A DNA stretch of 64,000 nt from Mesorhizobium sp. NBSH29 (GCF_015500055.1 NZ_CP045492.1:62001-126000), one strand, 5' to 3'; shown: positions 18,625 to 28,267, counted from the first letter of the stretch. The notes: generated from the sequence alone by a model not told the origin. Translations and numbers: made by a program.

Positions 18625-19692
18625 GTGAGTGAAACTGAAACCAGGGTTGCGGCCGGGCACAATCGTGCCCGTGCCGCAGCCGTTGCACTAGCGATAGGAC
18701 GGTTTGTCCTGATCGCGGTGACGACCTATCTCGGCTTGCTGGCCGTCACTTTCTTCATCGGGCGTGTGATTCCGATTGATCCCGTTTTGGCCGTTCTGGG
18801 CGACCGTGCGCCGGCCAGCGTCGTAGAGCGGACGCGTCGCGAAATGGGCCTCGACCTGCCACTGATCCAGCAATTTTTTATCTACGTAAAAGGCGCTTTA
18901 AGCGGCGATTTCGGTACCTCGGTTCTCACAACCAATCCGGTTATGACTGATATCCGCCGCGCCTTCCCTGCAACCATTGAATTGGCAACGCTCGGAACCT
19001 TAATCGGGACCTTGCTAGGCGTGCCGCTAGGCGTGCTGGCTGCCGTAAAGCGCGGCAGCCTAATCGATCAGATCGTCCGGGTGATTGGCTTGGTCGGCTA
19101 TTCAGTTCCGATTTTCTGGCTCGGGTTGCTCGCGCTCGTACTCTTTTACGCAAAACTGCAATGGGTAGCGTTTCCCGGTCGAATCGATGTGATCTACGAA
19201 TACAGTTTCACCCCAGTCACCGGATTCTACCTCCTCGACGCATTATGGCAGCGGCAATGGGCCGTTGTTCAGGATTTGTTTCGTCACATTATACTGCCAG
19301 CATCTTTGCTCGGTTATTTTTCACTTGCTTATATTAGCCGCATGACGCGCAGCTTCATGCTGAACGAACTACAGCAAGAATATATCGTTGCTGCACGTGC
19401 AAAAGGCCTGTCCGAAGCGCGCATCATCTGGCGTCACGCTTTGCGCAATGCAGCAGTGCCGCTGGTGACCGTGATCGCACTTTCCTATGCAGGCCTGCTG
19501 GAGGGCTCCGTGCTAACCGAGACCGTGTTTTCCTGGCCAGGCATCGGGCTCTACATCACCAATTCCCTCCAGAATGCCGACATGAACGCCGTCCTTGGAG
19601 GGACCATCGTGATCGGCTCTGTTTTTATTGCAATCAACCTCCTTTCCGACCTTCTCTACCGTTTGCTCGATCCGAGGACCAAATCGCAATGA
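18625..19692 (+). CDS. Dipeptide/oligopeptide ABC transporter permease (DppB type)
   Basis: 355 residues from GTG 18625. An N-terminal membrane helix (about 27-50) is followed by the DppB-type segment with the RREMGLDLPL stretch, then by the transmembrane core. The EAA loop is AARAKGLSEARIIWRHALRNAAVPLVTV near residue 250. Start follows the binding-protein gene by 18 bp, and the stop overlaps the next permease by 4 bp. It pairs with the DppC-type subunit to form the channel. Confidence 0.94.
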   Translation: MSETETRVAAGHNRARAAAVALAIGRFVLIAVTTYLGLLAVTFFIGRVIPIDPVLAVLGDRAPASVVERTRREMGLDLPLIQQFFIYVKGALSGDFGTSVLTTNPVMTDIRRAFPATIELATLGTLIGTLLGVPLGVLAAVKRGSLIDQIVRVIGLVGYSVPIFWLGLLALVLFYAKLQWVAFPGRIDVIYEYSFTPVTGFYLLDALWQRQWAVVQDLFRHIILPASLLGYFSLAYISRMTRSFMLNELQQEYIVAARAKGLSEARIIWRHALRNAAVPLVTVIALSYAGLLEGSVLTETVFSWPGIGLYITNSLQNADMNAVLGGTIVIGSVFIAINLLSDLLYRLLDPRTKSQ

Positions 19693-20606
19693 GCACAGTC
19701 GTCCAGAACCGGCGCGATTGGCTGCTCAGCGAGCAGCCTGCATCGCGCATGCAGGCAAGGCTTGGCCGGGCATACGTTACGTGGCGGCAGTTCTCCGCGA
19801 ACCGGCTGGCACTGATCGGACTTGCCATCCTCGTTGCGCTTCTGCTGGTGGCTGCATTTGCCGATATACTGGCGCCCCATTCCGCTACTATCGGCAATTT
19901 GAAGGATGCAAGACTACAGCCGCCAAGCGCCAGCCACTGGTTTGGCACTGATGACCTTGGTCGCGACATTCTTTCGCGCGTCATCCTTGGTTCCCGGCTC
20001 ACGCTCTATATTGTGACGCTCGTGGCAGTGATCGCTGCTCCGATCGGCCTCCTAGTTGGCACCGTTGCCGGATATGCTGGCGGCTGGACGGATGCAATCC
20101 TGATGCGCGTCACCGACATTTTTCTGGCCTTTCCAAAGCTTATTCTTGCGCTGGCGCTTGTTGCAGCACTTGGGCCAGGCATCGGCAATGCAGTACTCGC
20201 TATCGCCATCACATCCTGGCCGCCTTACGCGCGTATCGCCCGCGCCGAAACCATGACAATCCGCAACTCTGATTACATCGCAGCTGTGCGCCTGATGGGT
20301 GCCTCACCGCTGCGGATCGTCATCATGCACATTATGCCACTCTGCATCTCATCACTGATTGTGCGGGTGACACTTGATATGGCGGGCATCATCCTAACAG
20401 CGGCCGGCCTCGGCTTCCTTGGCCTTGGCGCTCAGCCTCCGCTGCCCGAATGGGGTGCAATGATTGCATCCGGGAGGCGCTTCATTCTTGACCAGTGGTG
20501 GGTTGCAGCCGCACCCGGCGTGGCCATCCTCATCGTCAGCCTTGGTTTCAACCTGCTGGGCGACGGCCTGCGAGACGCTCTCGACCCACGGGATGCAGAG
20601 CAATGA
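19689..20606 (+). CDS. Dipeptide/oligopeptide ABC transporter permease (DppC type)
   Basis: 305 residues. An N-terminal cytoplasmic stretch precedes the first helix (ANRLALIGLAILVALLLVAAF). The DppC-specific HWFGTDDLGRDILSRVILGSRLTLYI follows at about 79-104. The EAA loop is AAVRLMGASPLRIVIMHIMPLC. Both ends overlap neighbours by 4 bp, so the transporter genes are translationally coupled. Confidence 0.94.
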   Translation: MSTVVQNRRDWLLSEQPASRMQARLGRAYVTWRQFSANRLALIGLAILVALLLVAAFADILAPHSATIGNLKDARLQPPSASHWFGTDDLGRDILSRVILGSRLTLYIVTLVAVIAAPIGLLVGTVAGYAGGWTDAILMRVTDIFLAFPKLILALALVAALGPGIGNAVLAIAITSWPPYARIARAETMTIRNSDYIAAVRLMGASPLRIVIMHIMPLCISSLIVRVTLDMAGIILTAAGLGFLGLGAQPPLPEWGAMIASGRRFILDQWWVAAAPGVAILIVSLGFNLLGDGLRDALDPRDAEQ

Positions 20607-21436
20607 GCACGCTACTTCAAGTCGAAGACCTGCGCGTCTCGTTCCCCACCCGAACCGGTCTGATTGAAGCAGTGCGCGGTGTCTCTTTCGAACTTGGTCG
20701 CGAACGCCTTGGTATTGTCGGCGAATCCGGTTCAGGCAAATCGCAAACCGGTCGCGCCATATTGGGTCTGACGCCTGGCCATGCAAACGTCACCGCACAA
20801 CGGTTGGAGTTCGATGGCATCGACCTCCTAAATGCCAATGCCAAGCTGCGCCGCCAGCTCCGTGGCAATCGTATTGCGATGATCCTGCAAGACCCCAAAT
20901 ATTCACTTGACCCGGTGATGACCATTGGTGGCCAGATCGTCGAGACCCTGCGTACCCATGAGCGGGTCGCCCGGGGAGAGGCACGCGAACGCGCGCTTGC
21001 TATGCTCGCCTCAGTACAGATCCGCGATCCCGAACGGGTGTTTGACCTCTATCCGCATGAAGTATCCGGCGGCATGGGCCAGCGTGCCATGATCGCCATG
21101 ATGCTGATTGCCGGTCCCGAGATTTTGATTGCCGACGAGCCAACTTCAGCCCTCGATGTCACCGTTCAGCTTGATGTCCTGCGTATCCTTGATGATCTCG
21201 TGCGCGACCGCGGTATGGGCCTGATTTTCATCTCACATGATTTGCGGCTCGTGGCCTCGTTTTGCGACCGCGTCATAGTCATGTATGCCGGCAAGGTGGT
21301 GGAGCAACTTAAAGCGTCGGAACTGAATCGCGCTGAACATCCCTATACGCGCGGCCTGCTCGATTGCATGCCAAAGATCGGTGATTCCCGCCATCCGCTT
21401 CCCGTGCTTGACCGCCAGCCGGAGTGGGCAAGGTGA
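20603..21436 (+). CDS. Dipeptide ABC transporter ATP-binding protein (DppD type)
   Basis: 277 residues from ATG 20603, which overlaps the DppC stop (ATGA). An apparent longer frame from 20495 lies inside dppC and is not used. Walker A is [15 protein letters not shown], the signature [15 protein letters not shown], Walker [13 protein letters not shown], and the H-loop SHDLRLV. The C-terminal [15 protein letters not shown] is the oligopeptide-type extension, although the cysteines of an iron-sulfur DppD tail are not evident. It energises the importer together with the next gene. Confidence 0.93.
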   Translation: MSTLLQVEDLRVSFPTRTGLIEAVRGVSFELGRERLGIVGESGSGKSQTGRAILGLTPGHANVTAQRLEFDGIDLLNANAKLRRQLRGNRIAMILQDPKYSLDPVMTIGGQIVETLRTHERVARGEARERALAMLASVQIRDPERVFDLYPHEVSGGMGQRAMIAMMLIAGPEILIADEPTSALDVTVQLDVLRILDDLVRDRGMGLIFISHDLRLVASFCDRVIVMYAGKVVEQLKASELNRAEHPYTRGLLDCMPKIGDSRHPLPVLDRQPEWAR

Positions 21437-22182
21437 CACCAGCACTTTTAACCCGCGACCTTGAAGTGACCTATAACCGTTTTCGCGCTCTGAAAGGCGT
21501 GAGCATCAAGGTGGGCGCCGGCGAATCCTTCGGACTGGTTGGAGAATCGGGTTCGGGGAAGTCAACGCTCCTGCGTGCCATAGCTGGGCTTGCGCCGGTC
21601 ACCGCCGGTGACATCACGGTTTTGGGAAGGCCGCTTGGAAAACACCGTGACAAGACATTTTACCGAGAGGTGCAGATGGTGTTTCAGGACCCCTACGGGT
21701 CCCTGCATCCCCGCCACACGATAGACCGGCTGCTGCGCGAACCGCTGGCAATTCACGGCTTCAGCAATCACGATAAACGGATTCGACAAGCGCTGGATGA
21801 AGTCGGCCTTGGTTCCGGATTTCGCTTTCGCTATGCACATCAGCTTTCGGGTGGACAGCGCCAGCGTGTCGCGATCGCGCGGGCACTGATCCTCGAACCG
21901 AGCATCCTTTTGCTCGATGAACCAACCTCGGCGCTTGACGCCTCGGTGCAGGCTGAAGTCTTGAACCTGCTAGAAGAGGTGCGTGCTGCTCGCAATCTCA
22001 CCTTCCTGATGGTCAGCCATGACCTAGCCGTCATCACTCACATGTGTGAACACTTGCTGGTGATGCAAAATGGCGAGGCGGTCGAGTACCTGTTCGCTTC
22101 CGACCTCGCGAAGCGCAACGTTACGAGCGACTATACCCGTGCCTTGCTGGTTGCGAGTGAAGGCTTCGTAACGCCTGACTGA
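21433..22182 (+). CDS. Dipeptide ABC transporter ATP-binding protein (DppF type)
   Basis: 249 residues from GTG 21433, preferred over GTG 21424 because GGAG at 21421-21424 then sits 8 nt upstream and the overlap with dppD becomes the usual 4 bp. Walker A is [16 protein letters not shown], the signature [15 protein letters not shown], Walker [13 protein letters not shown] and the H-loop SHDLAVI. It completes the five-component peptide importer. The C-terminal SDYTRALLVASEGF resembles the OppF tail. Confidence 0.92.
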   Translation: MTPALLTRDLEVTYNRFRALKGVSIKVGAGESFGLVGESGSGKSTLLRAIAGLAPVTAGDITVLGRPLGKHRDKTFYREVQMVFQDPYGSLHPRHTIDRLLREPLAIHGFSNHDKRIRQALDEVGLGSGFRFRYAHQLSGGQRQRVAIARALILEPSILLLDEPTSALDASVQAEVLNLLEEVRAARNLTFLMVSHDLAVITHMCEHLLVMQNGEAVEYLFASDLAKRNVTSDYTRALLVASEGFVTPD

Positions 22183-22239
22183 ACGGAACTCCGCGGCTGC
22201 TGAACCGTTGCGCTTGATAAACAAAAGTGGAGAACCAGA

Positions 22240-22476
22240 ATGCCAGTGGTCTATGACGTGGTCGAACATGATGGCGGCTTTGCCTACAAGGTAGGAAACA
22301 CATTTTCAGAAACTTTTGCGTTTCACGAAGAAGCTCTCAAAGCTGCGAAAACAGCAGCTGCCGAACAGCAGGTTGGTGGCGAAACGACGGGTATTGAATA
22401 TGAAGACGCCCAAGGTAAATGGCACGGAGAGGTTGCCGACGGTAGCGACCGGCCTACAACGGAAGTCTCGAAATAG
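22240..22476 (+). CDS. Small DUF2188-like protein
   Basis: 78 residues. The pattern VVYDVVEHDGGFAYKVGN, then FHEEALKAAKTAAAEQQ, then a short acidic tail resembles DUF2188-type proteins, which are small stand-alone domains of unknown function common in rhizobia. It has its own start behind GTGGAGAA and lies 57 bp after the peptide importer, so it may or may not be co-transcribed. No function can be assigned. Confidence 0.75.
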   Translation: MPVVYDVVEHDGGFAYKVGNTFSETFAFHEEALKAAKTAAAEQQVGGETTGIEYEDAQGKWHGEVADGSDRPTTEVSK

Positions 22477-22823
22477 AACCCCAATTTTCGAGCCTCTCCC
22501 ATTGCCACGGTTGGTTGTCGTTTAAACAGTCGGGCCGCCGGTACAAACGCAGCGAAAAAACTTTGCGAATGGGTTTGATGTCTGATTCGGGTGAGGCTAA
22601 ATTAGACCGAATCAGTCGATCCTCGGGGGCGGGGCGAGCACTTGGAGCAGTTAGGTCGGAACCCCGACACCTGTTGCAAGGCGCCGCAACAACCTGGAGT
22701 CTCGCGCTTCTGTAAGTGCCTTTCACGGCATTGAGTTTCGTAAAATCTGCGTGCGTTACATTTCGGAACCGAAGAATCGGGCCGGAAATCGAAACCGATT
22801 CTAACATTGGCCACTCAACACAG
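22477..22823 (+). other. 347-bp non-coding leader of visN
   Basis: No convincing gene is seen in this stretch. It contains the inverted CTGATTCGG/CCGAATCAG pair described separately, a possible promoter TTGATG (22575) -N17- TAAATT (22598), and GC-rich segments around 22620-22690 with short hairpin potential. The visN reading frame can be extended upstream to GTG 22716, but that extension does not look like protein. Confidence 0.6.
22582..22615. promoter_or_regulatory. Inverted CTGATTCGG pair at the visN promoter (candidate VisNR site)
   Basis: CTGATTCGG occurs at 22582-22590 and its exact reverse complement CCGAATCAG at 22607-22615, 16 bp apart. The arms frame a TAAATT box at 22598-22603. 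The same nonamer occurs twice upstream of rem and was not noticed elsewhere. In Sinorhizobium VisNR controls rem, so a shared regulator site is plausible, with autoregulation here. Each copy also contains GATTC, a GANTC site for the CcrM methylase. Confidence 0.6.
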
Positions 22824-23534
22824 ATGACAAGCCGAGCCGCGCGAAAAAATGAACCGACGGCATCCAATTTTCTGGAGAGCCGCAGCGGCCTCAGCGCCTT
22901 TCTCGGTGGAACGTGCCAGAGCGTTGGCGCTGATAGCTACATGCTCGTATCGGTCGTTCATGACCAAGACCGGAACGACGTCCGCATCATCGCCTCAAAC
23001 TGGATCTATGACGCGATCCAGACCATTGGACATGATCTGATCGTAGCGATCGTGCTCAGCGCCGGTGCAACTGTCCCGGGCACCCGTCCACGCCTCGTGA
23101 GCTTTGGCAACATTGGGAATCGGCAATCGATGCTGAATTCCGATCAGACCGAAACTCTTACCTCAAATGGTCACCGCGAAATGTGTTGTCTGGTCCTCGG
23201 GATCGGCCGCGCTCGCGCCTATCTCATTCTGTCTGCCAGACGTACCGGACAAATTGATCAACAGGCAGCATGGCAAGCGCAGATGCACTGCGCCTACGCA
23301 CTGTCACAAGCCCCCGATCTTATCGCTCCAGCCCTGCATCAGGACCCTCTCTCCGACCGCGAGCGCGAGTGCCTATTCTGGGTTTCCGAAGGCAAGACTA
23401 CAGACGAAGTTTCAGTGATCCTCGGCGTGTCGTCCAACACCGTCAACAGCTACATCACTCATGCGATCCAGAAATTTGCCGCCAGCAATCGTGCAATGGC
23501 AATTGCGACCGCCATTCGAAACGGGATCATATAG
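22824..23534 (+). CDS. visN: LuxR-type motility master regulator VisN
   Basis: 236 residues from ATG 22824; GTG 22716 would add 36 residues and is less likely, and neither start has a strong ribosome binding site. The C-terminal LuxR helix-turn-helix is clear: LSDRERECLFWVSEGKTTDEVSVILGVSSNTVNSYITHAIQKF. The N-terminal part is the autoinducer-binding-like sensory domain. It is followed after 2 bp by visR. In Sinorhizobium and Agrobacterium VisN and VisR act together as the top regulator of flagellar and chemotaxis genes through rem. Position at the edge of the flagellar cluster supports the assignment. Which of the two is N or R rests on gene order. Confidence 0.85.
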   Translation: MTSRAARKNEPTASNFLESRSGLSAFLGGTCQSVGADSYMLVSVVHDQDRNDVRIIASNWIYDAIQTIGHDLIVAIVLSAGATVPGTRPRLVSFGNIGNRQSMLNSDQTETLTSNGHREMCCLVLGIGRARAYLILSARRTGQIDQQAAWQAQMHCAYALSQAPDLIAPALHQDPLSDRERECLFWVSEGKTTDEVSVILGVSSNTVNSYITHAIQKFAASNRAMAIATAIRNGII

Positions 23535-23536
23535 CA

Positions 23537-24271
23537 GTGACACGAACTTCCTCACGGCCATCGGAGTGTGCAGGCATCGGCGTTGCTGACCGGGCATCAG
23601 AGCTTCTCTCCCAACAGGCTGAAAGTGGCCGACGTATCGCCGATAGCATCGGCGCCGTCGACTTCGCGGTCTATGTGATCGGTCAGGCCGGAGAACGCGG
23701 ACGTCTTGTTCCTTGCCTAGATGGCGAAAAGGCCTCGCAGTTGGCGCCGCTTACAAAATTGCTTGCGGTCCGTTCAGGAGATGTGCTGGCACGCCATGCT
23801 CTTGCGTCGGCTGCGCCACTATGGTGGTCATCCAATCCGAAAGCGGTATCAGCACAAAACCTCGAGCAACTGTTCTGGGCCCTGAAAGCTGATCCCTGCC
23901 TGCCCGGCACATCGGGCTTGGCTTTCCCGGTCTATGAACAGGGCCAGACCGGCATGGTAGTGTTCATGGGCACGGCGCTGTCGCTGGATGAGCAATCACT
24001 CTGTGATGTTCACACGCGGTGCTTTTCGCTTTTTAGCGAGATCGCCAGCGTTCAGGTCCCCGCTCGTGGAACAATACCGTTCGTCTCGAAGCGCGAGACC
24101 GAATGTCTCAGACTAACGGCGAATGGTCAGACCAGCGAGGATATTGCACGCCTACTCGGCCTTTCTGTCCACACGGCTAACCAGTATCTTACCAATGCCA
24201 CGCACAAGCTGAACGCGGTCAACCGCATGCATGCTGTAGCAAAAGCCCTTCGTTACGGCCTGATTGAATAG
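23537..24271 (+). CDS. visR: LuxR-type motility master regulator VisR
   Basis: 244 residues from GTG 23537, two bases after the visN stop; a longer frame from 23270 lies entirely inside visN and is discarded. The C-terminal helix-turn-helix is VSKRETECLRLTANGQTSEDIARLLGLSVHTANQYLTNATHKLNAVNRMHAV. The N-terminal sensory part resembles VisN. The two proteins are thought to form a heteromer that activates rem. The gene ends 3 bp before the convergent end of the flhB-linked reading frame, so there is no space for a classical terminator. Confidence 0.87.
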   Translation: MTRTSSRPSECAGIGVADRASELLSQQAESGRRIADSIGAVDFAVYVIGQAGERGRLVPCLDGEKASQLAPLTKLLAVRSGDVLARHALASAAPLWWSSNPKAVSAQNLEQLFWALKADPCLPGTSGLAFPVYEQGQTGMVVFMGTALSLDEQSLCDVHTRCFSLFSEIASVQVPARGTIPFVSKRETECLRLTANGQTSEDIARLLGLSVHTANQYLTNATHKLNAVNRMHAVAKALRYGLIE

Positions 24272-24274
24272 CGC

Positions 24275-24715
24275 CTACCCGGTCATCCTGAGGGCCGCCG
24301 TTTTGCGGATACGTGCCTCGTCCAGTGCGCGCGCAAGAAACTCAGTGTTTTCTTCCGGATTGGATGACGCGTCCGCGAAAGCCACATAGTTGACAACAAC
24401 CGAGGCATGCAGCGCCGAAAGCGTGAGCTGGAAATAAACAGTTGCACCGCGTGGATGGAGTTCCAAGTCAAGCACGATGCGCGGATTTTCCGTCCATCCT
24501 ACATGCGCCTCACCGCTATGGCCCAATCGCAATGTTCCCGGCATGAAATAAAGCTCAGCGGCCGAGTCCACGATGTCAGCCACACAGGCAAAACTTTCAA
24601 GACGGACGAACGCGATGTAATCGGCCACATCGACCAATCGCAGTTCGCTCACGACGGACTGTATGGCGTTGGCGACCACCGCTTCACGGCACAAGGAATG
24701 AGGTTGACGGTTCAT
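24275..24715 (-). CDS. Conserved hypothetical protein at the end of the flhB operon
   Basis: 146 residues; I do not recognise a domain. The start overlaps the flhB stop by 4 bp (ATGA), so it is translationally coupled to the motA-fliM-fliN-fliG-flhB unit. The protein is mostly soluble, with alternating beta-strand-like segments (EAHVGWTENPRIVLDLELHP, ATVYFQLTLSALHASVVVNYVAF) and a helical C-terminus. There is no signal peptide. A motility role is suggested only by location. Confidence 0.7.
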   Translation of the reverse strand: MNRQPHSLCREAVVANAIQSVVSELRLVDVADYIAFVRLESFACVADIVDSAAELYFMPGTLRLGHSGEAHVGWTENPRIVLDLELHPRGATVYFQLTLSALHASVVVNYVAFADASSNPEENTEFLARALDEARIRKTAALRMTG

Positions 24716-25803
24716 GTCGTCTCTCTGCGTGGCGACGATGTCGCCTTGTTTGCGTAAACGATGCGCACCAATTCTGCGACCGCTTGGAAAAATTGAGCTG
24801 GTATCACGCTATCAATCGAAACTTGTTTGTACATGGAGCGCGCGAGAGCGACGTCCTCAAATACCGGTATCCCGTTTGCCTCCGCAATTTCCCTGATCTT
24901 CAGCGCAATCAGATCCTGGCCTTTGGCGATAACGACAGGTGCTGCATCTTCATCGCGATCATAGCGGAGAGCTATGGCAAAATGCGTCGGATTGGCGATC
25001 ACCAGCGTTGCGCGCGGAACAGCCCCGATCATACGCTTCCGTGCACGGTCACGAGCCAGTGAGCGCATACGTGCCTTAATAATGGGATCGCCGTCACTCT
25101 GTTTCAGCTCATCTTTAACCTCCTGCTTGGTCATCTTCAGGTCCTCGAGCCACTGGAAGCGGGACCAGAATAGATCTGCGATGGCGATTACTGTCATGAC
25201 CACCGTGATCGACACCAGAATTTGGACAATGACCTCGCGAATGACCTCGCCAAAGGCCACAGGGTTGGTGATCATTCCCGATAGCAGGCGAAAACGCGCC
25301 TCACCCACGGCGAAGGCAAGCACCGCCAGGACAAACCCCAGTTTGCAGACGGACTTAAAGAACTCTGCAAACCCCTGCTTGCCAAACAACCGTGACCAAC
25401 CCTTGGTCAGCGAAAGGCGGGAAGCCTGCGGCCTGATCCGTTCGAACACGACACTTGGAGTATTTTGCAGCACTGAGGCGGCGATGCCAGCAGTTACGAG
25501 GAGGATCATCATTGCACTGACGGCGCGAACCACCTGAACGAGAACCACTTCATAGAGCTCCACGACGTCGCGTTCGGTTCCAAGCGGCCAGCTCTCCGGC
25601 TTTTCAAGGAACATTGAAAGAAACATGCCTAGCTGCACGACGCTATCGCGTCCAAAAAAGACAGCAAACAGCAAGATCGCAACGAAGGAAGCAAGAATGG
25701 GCGCTTCACGTGAGGAAGGAAGCTTGCCTTTCTCTATCGTATCCTGAATCTTCTTTTCTGTTGCATCTTCTGTTTTGCTGTCTTTGTCAGATGAATCGGA
25801 CAT
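24712..25803 (-). CDS. flhB: Flagellar export apparatus protein FlhB
   Basis: 363 residues. An N-terminal charged stretch (KTEDATEKKIQDTIEKGKLPSSREAP) is followed by four membrane segments. The cytoplasmic domain has the self-cleavage site Asn271-Pro-Thr-His274 in VIANPTHFAIALRYD. FlhB cleaves between Asn and Pro and switches export specificity from rod/hook to filament substrates once the hook length is right, which links it to the motD/fliK product. It is the fifth gene of the motA operon, 24 bp after fliG. Confidence 0.97.
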   Translation of the reverse strand: MSDSSDKDSKTEDATEKKIQDTIEKGKLPSSREAPILASFVAILLFAVFFGRDSVVQLGMFLSMFLEKPESWPLGTERDVVELYEVVLVQVVRAVSAMMILLVTAGIAASVLQNTPSVVFERIRPQASRLSLTKGWSRLFGKQGFAEFFKSVCKLGFVLAVLAFAVGEARFRLLSGMITNPVAFGEVIREVIVQILVSITVVMTVIAIADLFWSRFQWLEDLKMTKQEVKDELKQSDGDPIIKARMRSLARDRARKRMIGAVPRATLVIANPTHFAIALRYDRDEDAAPVVIAKGQDLIALKIREIAEANGIPVFEDVALARSMYKQVSIDSVIPAQFFQAVAELVRIVYANKATSSPRRETT

Positions 25804-25827
25804 GATTGAATGACCCGGTCAACGCGC

Positions 25828-26847
25828 TCAGGCAGCAACGTCTTGAGCGGTAGGCAGCTGTATTGAACCCTCGTCTGCCAACTTGATGGCGGTGGAGGCA
25901 ATCGACTTTCGCGCCCGCATGATATCTTCCTGCGCGATCTCCGCTCCGCCGCTGCCAAGCTCGGATTCGACCATGCGACGCGAACGCTGGCTGATCGCCG
26001 ACAGGATGCATTCTGCAAGCCCATTTGGGGCGCCGCGAAGCGCAAGTGTCACGATCTCGGTCGATATCCCGTCAAGCAGCGCAATACGCGCTTTCTGGGT
26101 GAGTATCTCGATATCCTCGAATGCAAACAGCCGCGCGCGCACGCCTTCCAGATCACCGGTACCTGCTTCCTCAAGATCGCGCATCACCTCGTCAAGTTGG
26201 CTCTTGTCGAGCTCGTTCAATACGTTGGCTACTCGCGCCTGCCCTACCGAAATATCCTTCGCGCCAGTTTCAACCAGAACTCGGCTGCGTATCTGATTTT
26301 CGATAATGCGTACTGCTGCATCAGGAATAGTGGTCATTGTCATCATCCGTTTGATAATGTCACCACGCAGGGGCTTGTCGAGCGTCACCAGAACAGCTGC
26401 CGAGGTCGAAGGTGAAAGTTTGGCAAGTACCATGGCCGCAATCTGCGGATGCTCACCAATCAGGAACGCCCCGAGCCTTGCAGGATCAAGAGTTTCAAGT
26501 TGCGGCCAGACGGGCAGTGGTCCTTCCACTTTGGACGCCGCCACGTCCGTACCCATCAGGGCGCTCATTTCCTCCGGCGACAGCGATTCATTGAGGATCG
26601 TGTCCATCTTGTCCGCGGAATCCAGGAGGCCGGCGCCTTCGGTGAATTCCGCTTCAAATTCTGCGACAATCTTTTCAAGATCACCTTGCGGGATCGTACG
26701 CAGCAGCCGCGCACCTTCGATCAGCGCTTTCAATTCTTCCTGCTTGAAAAATTTCAGTAAGCGGCTAGCGGCAGGTTTGCCCATCGCCACTAGGATTGCA
26801 GCTGCCTTTTGGGGGCGTGTTAACGTAGCGATCTGGCTCAAGCACAC
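25828..26847 (-). CDS. fliG: Flagellar motor switch protein FliG
   Basis: 339 residues from GTG 26847. The N-terminal LTRPQKAAAILVAMGKPAASRLLKFF corresponds to the FliF-binding domain. The middle domain carries the EHPQIAAMVLAKLSP motif, and the C-terminal domain begins near FEDIEILTQKARIALL and holds the charged residues that contact MotA. FliG couples stator torque to the rotor. It lies 31 bp downstream of fliN in the switch operon. Confidence 0.96.
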   Translation of the reverse strand: MCLSQIATLTRPQKAAAILVAMGKPAASRLLKFFKQEELKALIEGARLLRTIPQGDLEKIVAEFEAEFTEGAGLLDSADKMDTILNESLSPEEMSALMGTDVAASKVEGPLPVWPQLETLDPARLGAFLIGEHPQIAAMVLAKLSPSTSAAVLVTLDKPLRGDIIKRMMTMTTIPDAAVRIIENQIRSRVLVETGAKDISVGQARVANVLNELDKSQLDEVMRDLEEAGTGDLEGVRARLFAFEDIEILTQKARIALLDGISTEIVTLALRGAPNGLAECILSAISQRSRRMVESELGSGGAEIAQEDIMRARKSIASTAIKLADEGSIQLPTAQDVAA

Positions 26848-26878
26848 ACCCCCGCGCTGTCATAGATGACCGGTCGCA

Positions 26879-27262
26879 TCAGGATGCCTTTGCCGCCGTG
26901 ATAATCTCGGTCAGCTTGATACCAAAGCGCGATGGATCATCTTCGAGCACTGTAATTTCACCTTTGGCAATTTTGCGGCCGTTCACCACCACATCGACCG
27001 GTTCGCCGATGCGCCGGTTGAGGGCAACCGTCGAACCCTTGTGTAATGCCATCAACTCCGAGACCGGCATCTCTGCGCTGCCTAGAACAATCTGCACGTC
27101 GACGGGGATGTTCATGATCAACGCGGCGTTGACCGAATTGTCGGCTGGTCCCTGAACTTCGGGGCGTTTTTCCTCGTCCTTCAAAACCCCGCGCAGCTCT
27201 TCTATAGCCTTGTTCAGCTGGTCGTCTTCCTGAAGCTCTTCATTGGCCGCTGCTTGTGTCAT
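26879..27262 (-). CDS. fliN: Flagellar motor switch protein FliN
   Basis: 127 residues. An acidic N-terminal extension (about 1-48) precedes the SpoA domain: [51 protein letters not shown]. FliN forms the C-ring base with FliM and binds the export ATPase regulator. Gene order fliM-fliN-fliG is that of rhizobial switch operons. Confidence 0.96.
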   Translation of the reverse strand: MTQAAANEELQEDDQLNKAIEELRGVLKDEEKRPEVQGPADNSVNAALIMNIPVDVQIVLGSAEMPVSELMALHKGSTVALNRRIGEPVDVVVNGRKIAKGEITVLEDDPSRFGIKLTEIITAAKAS

Positions 27263-27289
27263 GCCGTTCTCCGTTCTGACGCTCGTCTG

Positions 27290-28267
27290 CTAATTTTCGC
27301 GGGGCAGAAGGCCGTCCATCAAATCTTTTCCCTCATCGAAGGGATTGTTGATCCGCACTGTATAATGATGGTCGAGCTTTCCGAACTCACATTCAAAAAG
27401 CACCTTCTTGCGCGCGGAAAGCCGTGCCTGAACGCGTGCGTTGGGTGCGAGTTCGATAATCTGACCCGCCTTCAGTCCTGCTAGGGCACCAAGTGTCATC
27501 GTCTGCAATGGCATTGTCGCTTCCAGCATCACCTTTGAGCGCATCACCTCGTCATTGAAGCGCTGAGACCATGCAGGGGATGCCACCTCTGGTTCGGCTG
27601 CGACCGCACCCGTTTTCTCCATCAGGACCCGCTGCGGAAGGTGCACGGCCAGAAGTCCGGTGGATGAACCGATCGACAAGGAAAACAGCAACCGTGCAGC
27701 TGGCCCGTTGCGCAACACCTTACGTTTCAGCTCAGCCCCACTGATCGGCGCTGGCAGAGGAAACAGGACGCCCAGCCCACGTTCACCTATTCCGTTTATC
27801 GCTGTTGCCGCTTCGTTAAAGATAATAGCCGCGACATCAAGCTCGGTGGGCGAGAGATCACGTGTTATTGGCGAAACTGGCAGTTGCGGGTCGGCTCCAA
27901 ACAGCGCGCTCACCACAACAGCGAGCGCGTCGGCGTCAACCAGCATCACCAGCGCATCCGCCGAATGCCGGGCTGAGCCAATGGTCATGGCGTAGCTACT
28001 CACATCTTCTGGCTTCACGTCTGAAAAGCGTGTGATTTCCACACTTCTCAATTCAATGCCAATTGGAGAAGCCAACTGAGCATTTAGCCCCGACAGGAAT
28101 GCCTCAAGCGCTTCGTTCCCAAGCGTCTGTCCTGCTCCGATCACATCGCTAGGGTCACCACGGTCACCAACAAGGCGCTCGATGATGAACGCTTGCATGT
28201 CAGCCGGGCTTTTGGGGCGGGCGCTCATGGTCGCTGAGTCTGGGTCGCGTGGCGCATCATTGATCAA
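27290..28267 (-). CDS. fliM: Flagellar motor switch protein FliM
   Basis: 325 residues if TTG 28267 is used: it overlaps the motA stop (TTGA) and has AGAAGG 6 nt upstream. ATG 28228, 13 codons further in, is an alternative without a clear ribosome binding site. The middle CheC-like domain and a C-terminal SpoA domain ([27 protein letters not shown]) are recognisable. A classical EIDALL CheY-binding motif is not evident at the N-terminus, which is common in rhizobial FliM. It forms the C-ring with FliG and FliN. Confidence 0.93.
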   Translation of the reverse strand: MINDAPRDPDSATMSARPKSPADMQAFIIERLVGDRGDPSDVIGAGQTLGNEALEAFLSGLNAQLASPIGIELRSVEITRFSDVKPEDVSSYAMTIGSARHSADALVMLVDADALAVVVSALFGADPQLPVSPITRDLSPTELDVAAIIFNEAATAINGIGERGLGVLFPLPAPISGAELKRKVLRNGPAARLLFSLSIGSSTGLLAVHLPQRVLMEKTGAVAAEPEVASPAWSQRFNDEVMRSKVMLEATMPLQTMTLGALAGLKAGQIIELAPNARVQARLSARKKVLFECEFGKLDHHYTVRINNPFDEGKDLMDGLLPREN

